Source of the DNA: CAZTZL01 sp964537715
GTDB lineage: Bacteria; Zhuqueibacterota; QNDG01; DSAB01
Direction of reading: 5' to 3'
Length of the DNA: 14,878 bases
Assembly (NCBI GenBank): GCA_964537715.1
Contig: CAZIAH010000101.1
Location: 1-14,878 of the forward strand
Below the pieces are notes generated by a model. The model made no database searches, had not been told where the DNA came from, and was given only the letters and a program-made list of their open reading frames with translations. How positions within the stretch are numbered: the stretch's first letter is position 1; each line of letters opens with the position of its first letter. Both the position numbers and the translations under genes were made by a program. Below are positions 13,985 through 14,878 of this stretch, piece by piece.

Positions 13985-14878
13985 ATGATTGCAACGAAGA
14001 GTAAGTTGGACCTAAAACAAAAAATCGAAAACAAGGAAGTTCAAATCGGCGTCATCGGACTCGGATATGTCGGATTGCCTCTCGTGCTTGAATTTATCGA
14101 CGCAGGATTTCACTGTATCGGTTTCGATATCGATGAAAAAAAGGTCGAGCTGCTTAATGACAGAAAATCCTACATCAAGCATATCCCCGGGGCGCGGATC
14201 AGGAACATTACGGAATCCGGAAGTTTCGAGGCCACAGCGGATTTTTCACGCCTCCCGGAAACCGACTGCATAATCGTGGCAGTTCCCACACCGCTCGATA
14301 AATACAGACAGCCGGATCTGAGTTACATTGTCAATACCTCTGAAACCATTTCAAAATATCTGCGAAAAGGACAACTCGTCGTTCTGGAAAGTTCCACATG
14401 GCCGGGCACGACCGAAGAAGTGATGCGGCCTATTCTGGAAAAATCGGGACTCGCATACGGTAAGGATTTTTACTTGGCTTTCAGCCCGGAACGGGAAGAT
14501 CCCAACAATCCGAAATTCACCACGAAAACGATCCCCAAGGTTGTTGGCGCCAACGACGTCTACACAAGAAATTGTACGGTCGCACTCTACAATACCGTGA
14601 TTGATCAGACCGTCCCTGTCTCTTCCAGCCAGGCAGCAGAAGCGACCAAACTGCTGGAAAATATTTTCCGGAGTGTAAACATCGCTTTGGTCAATGAAAT
14701 GAAAATGATTCTCGACCGGATGAATATCGACATTTGGGAGGTGATCGAAGCCGCCAGTACAAAGCCGTTCGGATTTATGCCGTTCTATCCCGGACCCGGA
14801 TTGGGAGGACACTGTATTCCGATCGATCCTTTTTATCTGACCTGGAAAGCCAAAGAGTATGATATGCCGACCCGGTTC
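13985..14878 (+). CDS. Nucleotide-sugar 6-dehydrogenase, UDP-GlcNAc (WbpA) type, 3' end cut by the window edge
   Basis: The gene is open from ATG 13985 to the last base (298 codons, no stop), so the C-terminal UDP-binding part is missing. The product is an NAD-dependent enzyme that oxidises the C6 hydroxyl of a UDP-hexose to the uronic acid. It shows GVIGLGYVGLPL (Rossmann motif at 25-30), SYIKHIPG, VAVPTPL, LESSTWPGTTEEV, AFSPEREDPNNPKF, EATKLLENIFRSVNIALVNE, and PGPGLGGHCIPIDP with catalytic Cys277. The HIP and SPEREDP motifs point to the WbpA-like group acting on UDP-GlcNAc rather than plain UDP-glucose dehydrogenase. A group acting on another UDP-HexNAc is possible. The N-terminal extension before the Rossmann strand is typical of the group. 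The start codon directly follows the rmlB stop, so the two form an operon. Confidence 0.93.
   Translation, partial: MIATKSKLDLKQKIENKEVQIGVIGLGYVGLPLVLEFIDAGFHCIGFDIDEKKVELLNDRKSYIKHIPGARIRNITESGSFEATADFSRLPETDCIIVAVPTPLDKYRQPDLSYIVNTSETISKYLRKGQLVVLESSTWPGTTEEVMRPILEKSGLAYGKDFYLAFSPEREDPNNPKFTTKTIPKVVGANDVYTRNCTVALYNTVIDQTVPVSSSQAAEATKLLENIFRSVNIALVNEMKMILDRMNIDIWEVIEAASTKPFGFMPFYPGPGLGGHCIPIDPFYLTWKAKEYDMPTRF

Noticed and set aside
1..14878. CRISPR array, tRNA or rRNA genes, insertion-sequence transposase
   Set aside because: I saw no regularly spaced direct repeats, no tRNA-like cloverleaf and no transposase or integrase motifs.

Overview
The window looks like part of a surface-polysaccharide locus of a Gram-negative bacterium, on a chromosome or metagenomic contig. 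The evidence is dTDP-sugar and UDP-sugar enzymes, a polysaccharide-type NusG paralogue, a PAPS (activated sulfate) supply module and a beta-helix lipoprotein. The mix (UpxY/RfaH-like NusG, an S23-type four-helix-bundle gene in purine-rich repeats, DUF5674, a Sat-CysC fusion) would fit the Bacteroidota/FCB group or a related candidate phylum. That placement is a guess from gene content; no rRNA or marker gene is present.

Layout. Almost everything from 1 to 12509 is on the minus strand, and two genes at 12977-14878 are on the plus strand. The two arms diverge from a 467-bp AT-rich region with a good sigma70-like promoter for each arm. Minus arm, in transcription order: (a) DUF5674 protein and a small helical protein (overlapping), cysQ-like bisphosphate nucleotidase, SLC13/DASS permease with two RCK_C domains, and bifunctional ATP sulfurylase/APS kinase. 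The last three are nearly gap-free and form a sulfate uptake, PAPS synthesis and PAP recycling unit. (b) A 240-bp leader with a candidate promoter and competing hairpins, then a NusG-like antiterminator. (c) A tightly coupled cassette of class II aldolase, FGGY kinase, iron-type alcohol dehydrogenase and nucleotidyltransferase (overlaps of 10 and 4 bp, then a 10-bp gap), followed by rmlC. (d) A frameshifted four-helix-bundle gene between purine/pyrimidine-rich repeats. (e) The N-terminal 294 residues of a beta-helix lipoprotein that runs off the left edge. Plus arm: rmlB (dTDP-glucose 4,6-dehydratase), immediately followed by a UDP-GlcNAc-type 6-dehydrogenase cut by the right edge.

How it may work together. 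The plus arm and rmlC supply nucleotide sugars. The sulfate module can supply PAPS and clear PAP, which suggests sulfation of the glycan, since no APS/PAPS reductase is visible here. The aldolase-kinase-dehydrogenase-nucleotidyltransferase cassette has the right chemistry to build and activate a short ketose- or polyol-phosphate as an NDP-linked building block. I know of no named pathway with exactly this set, so it is the best candidate for something undescribed. The NusG paralogue probably promotes elongation through the long operon it heads.
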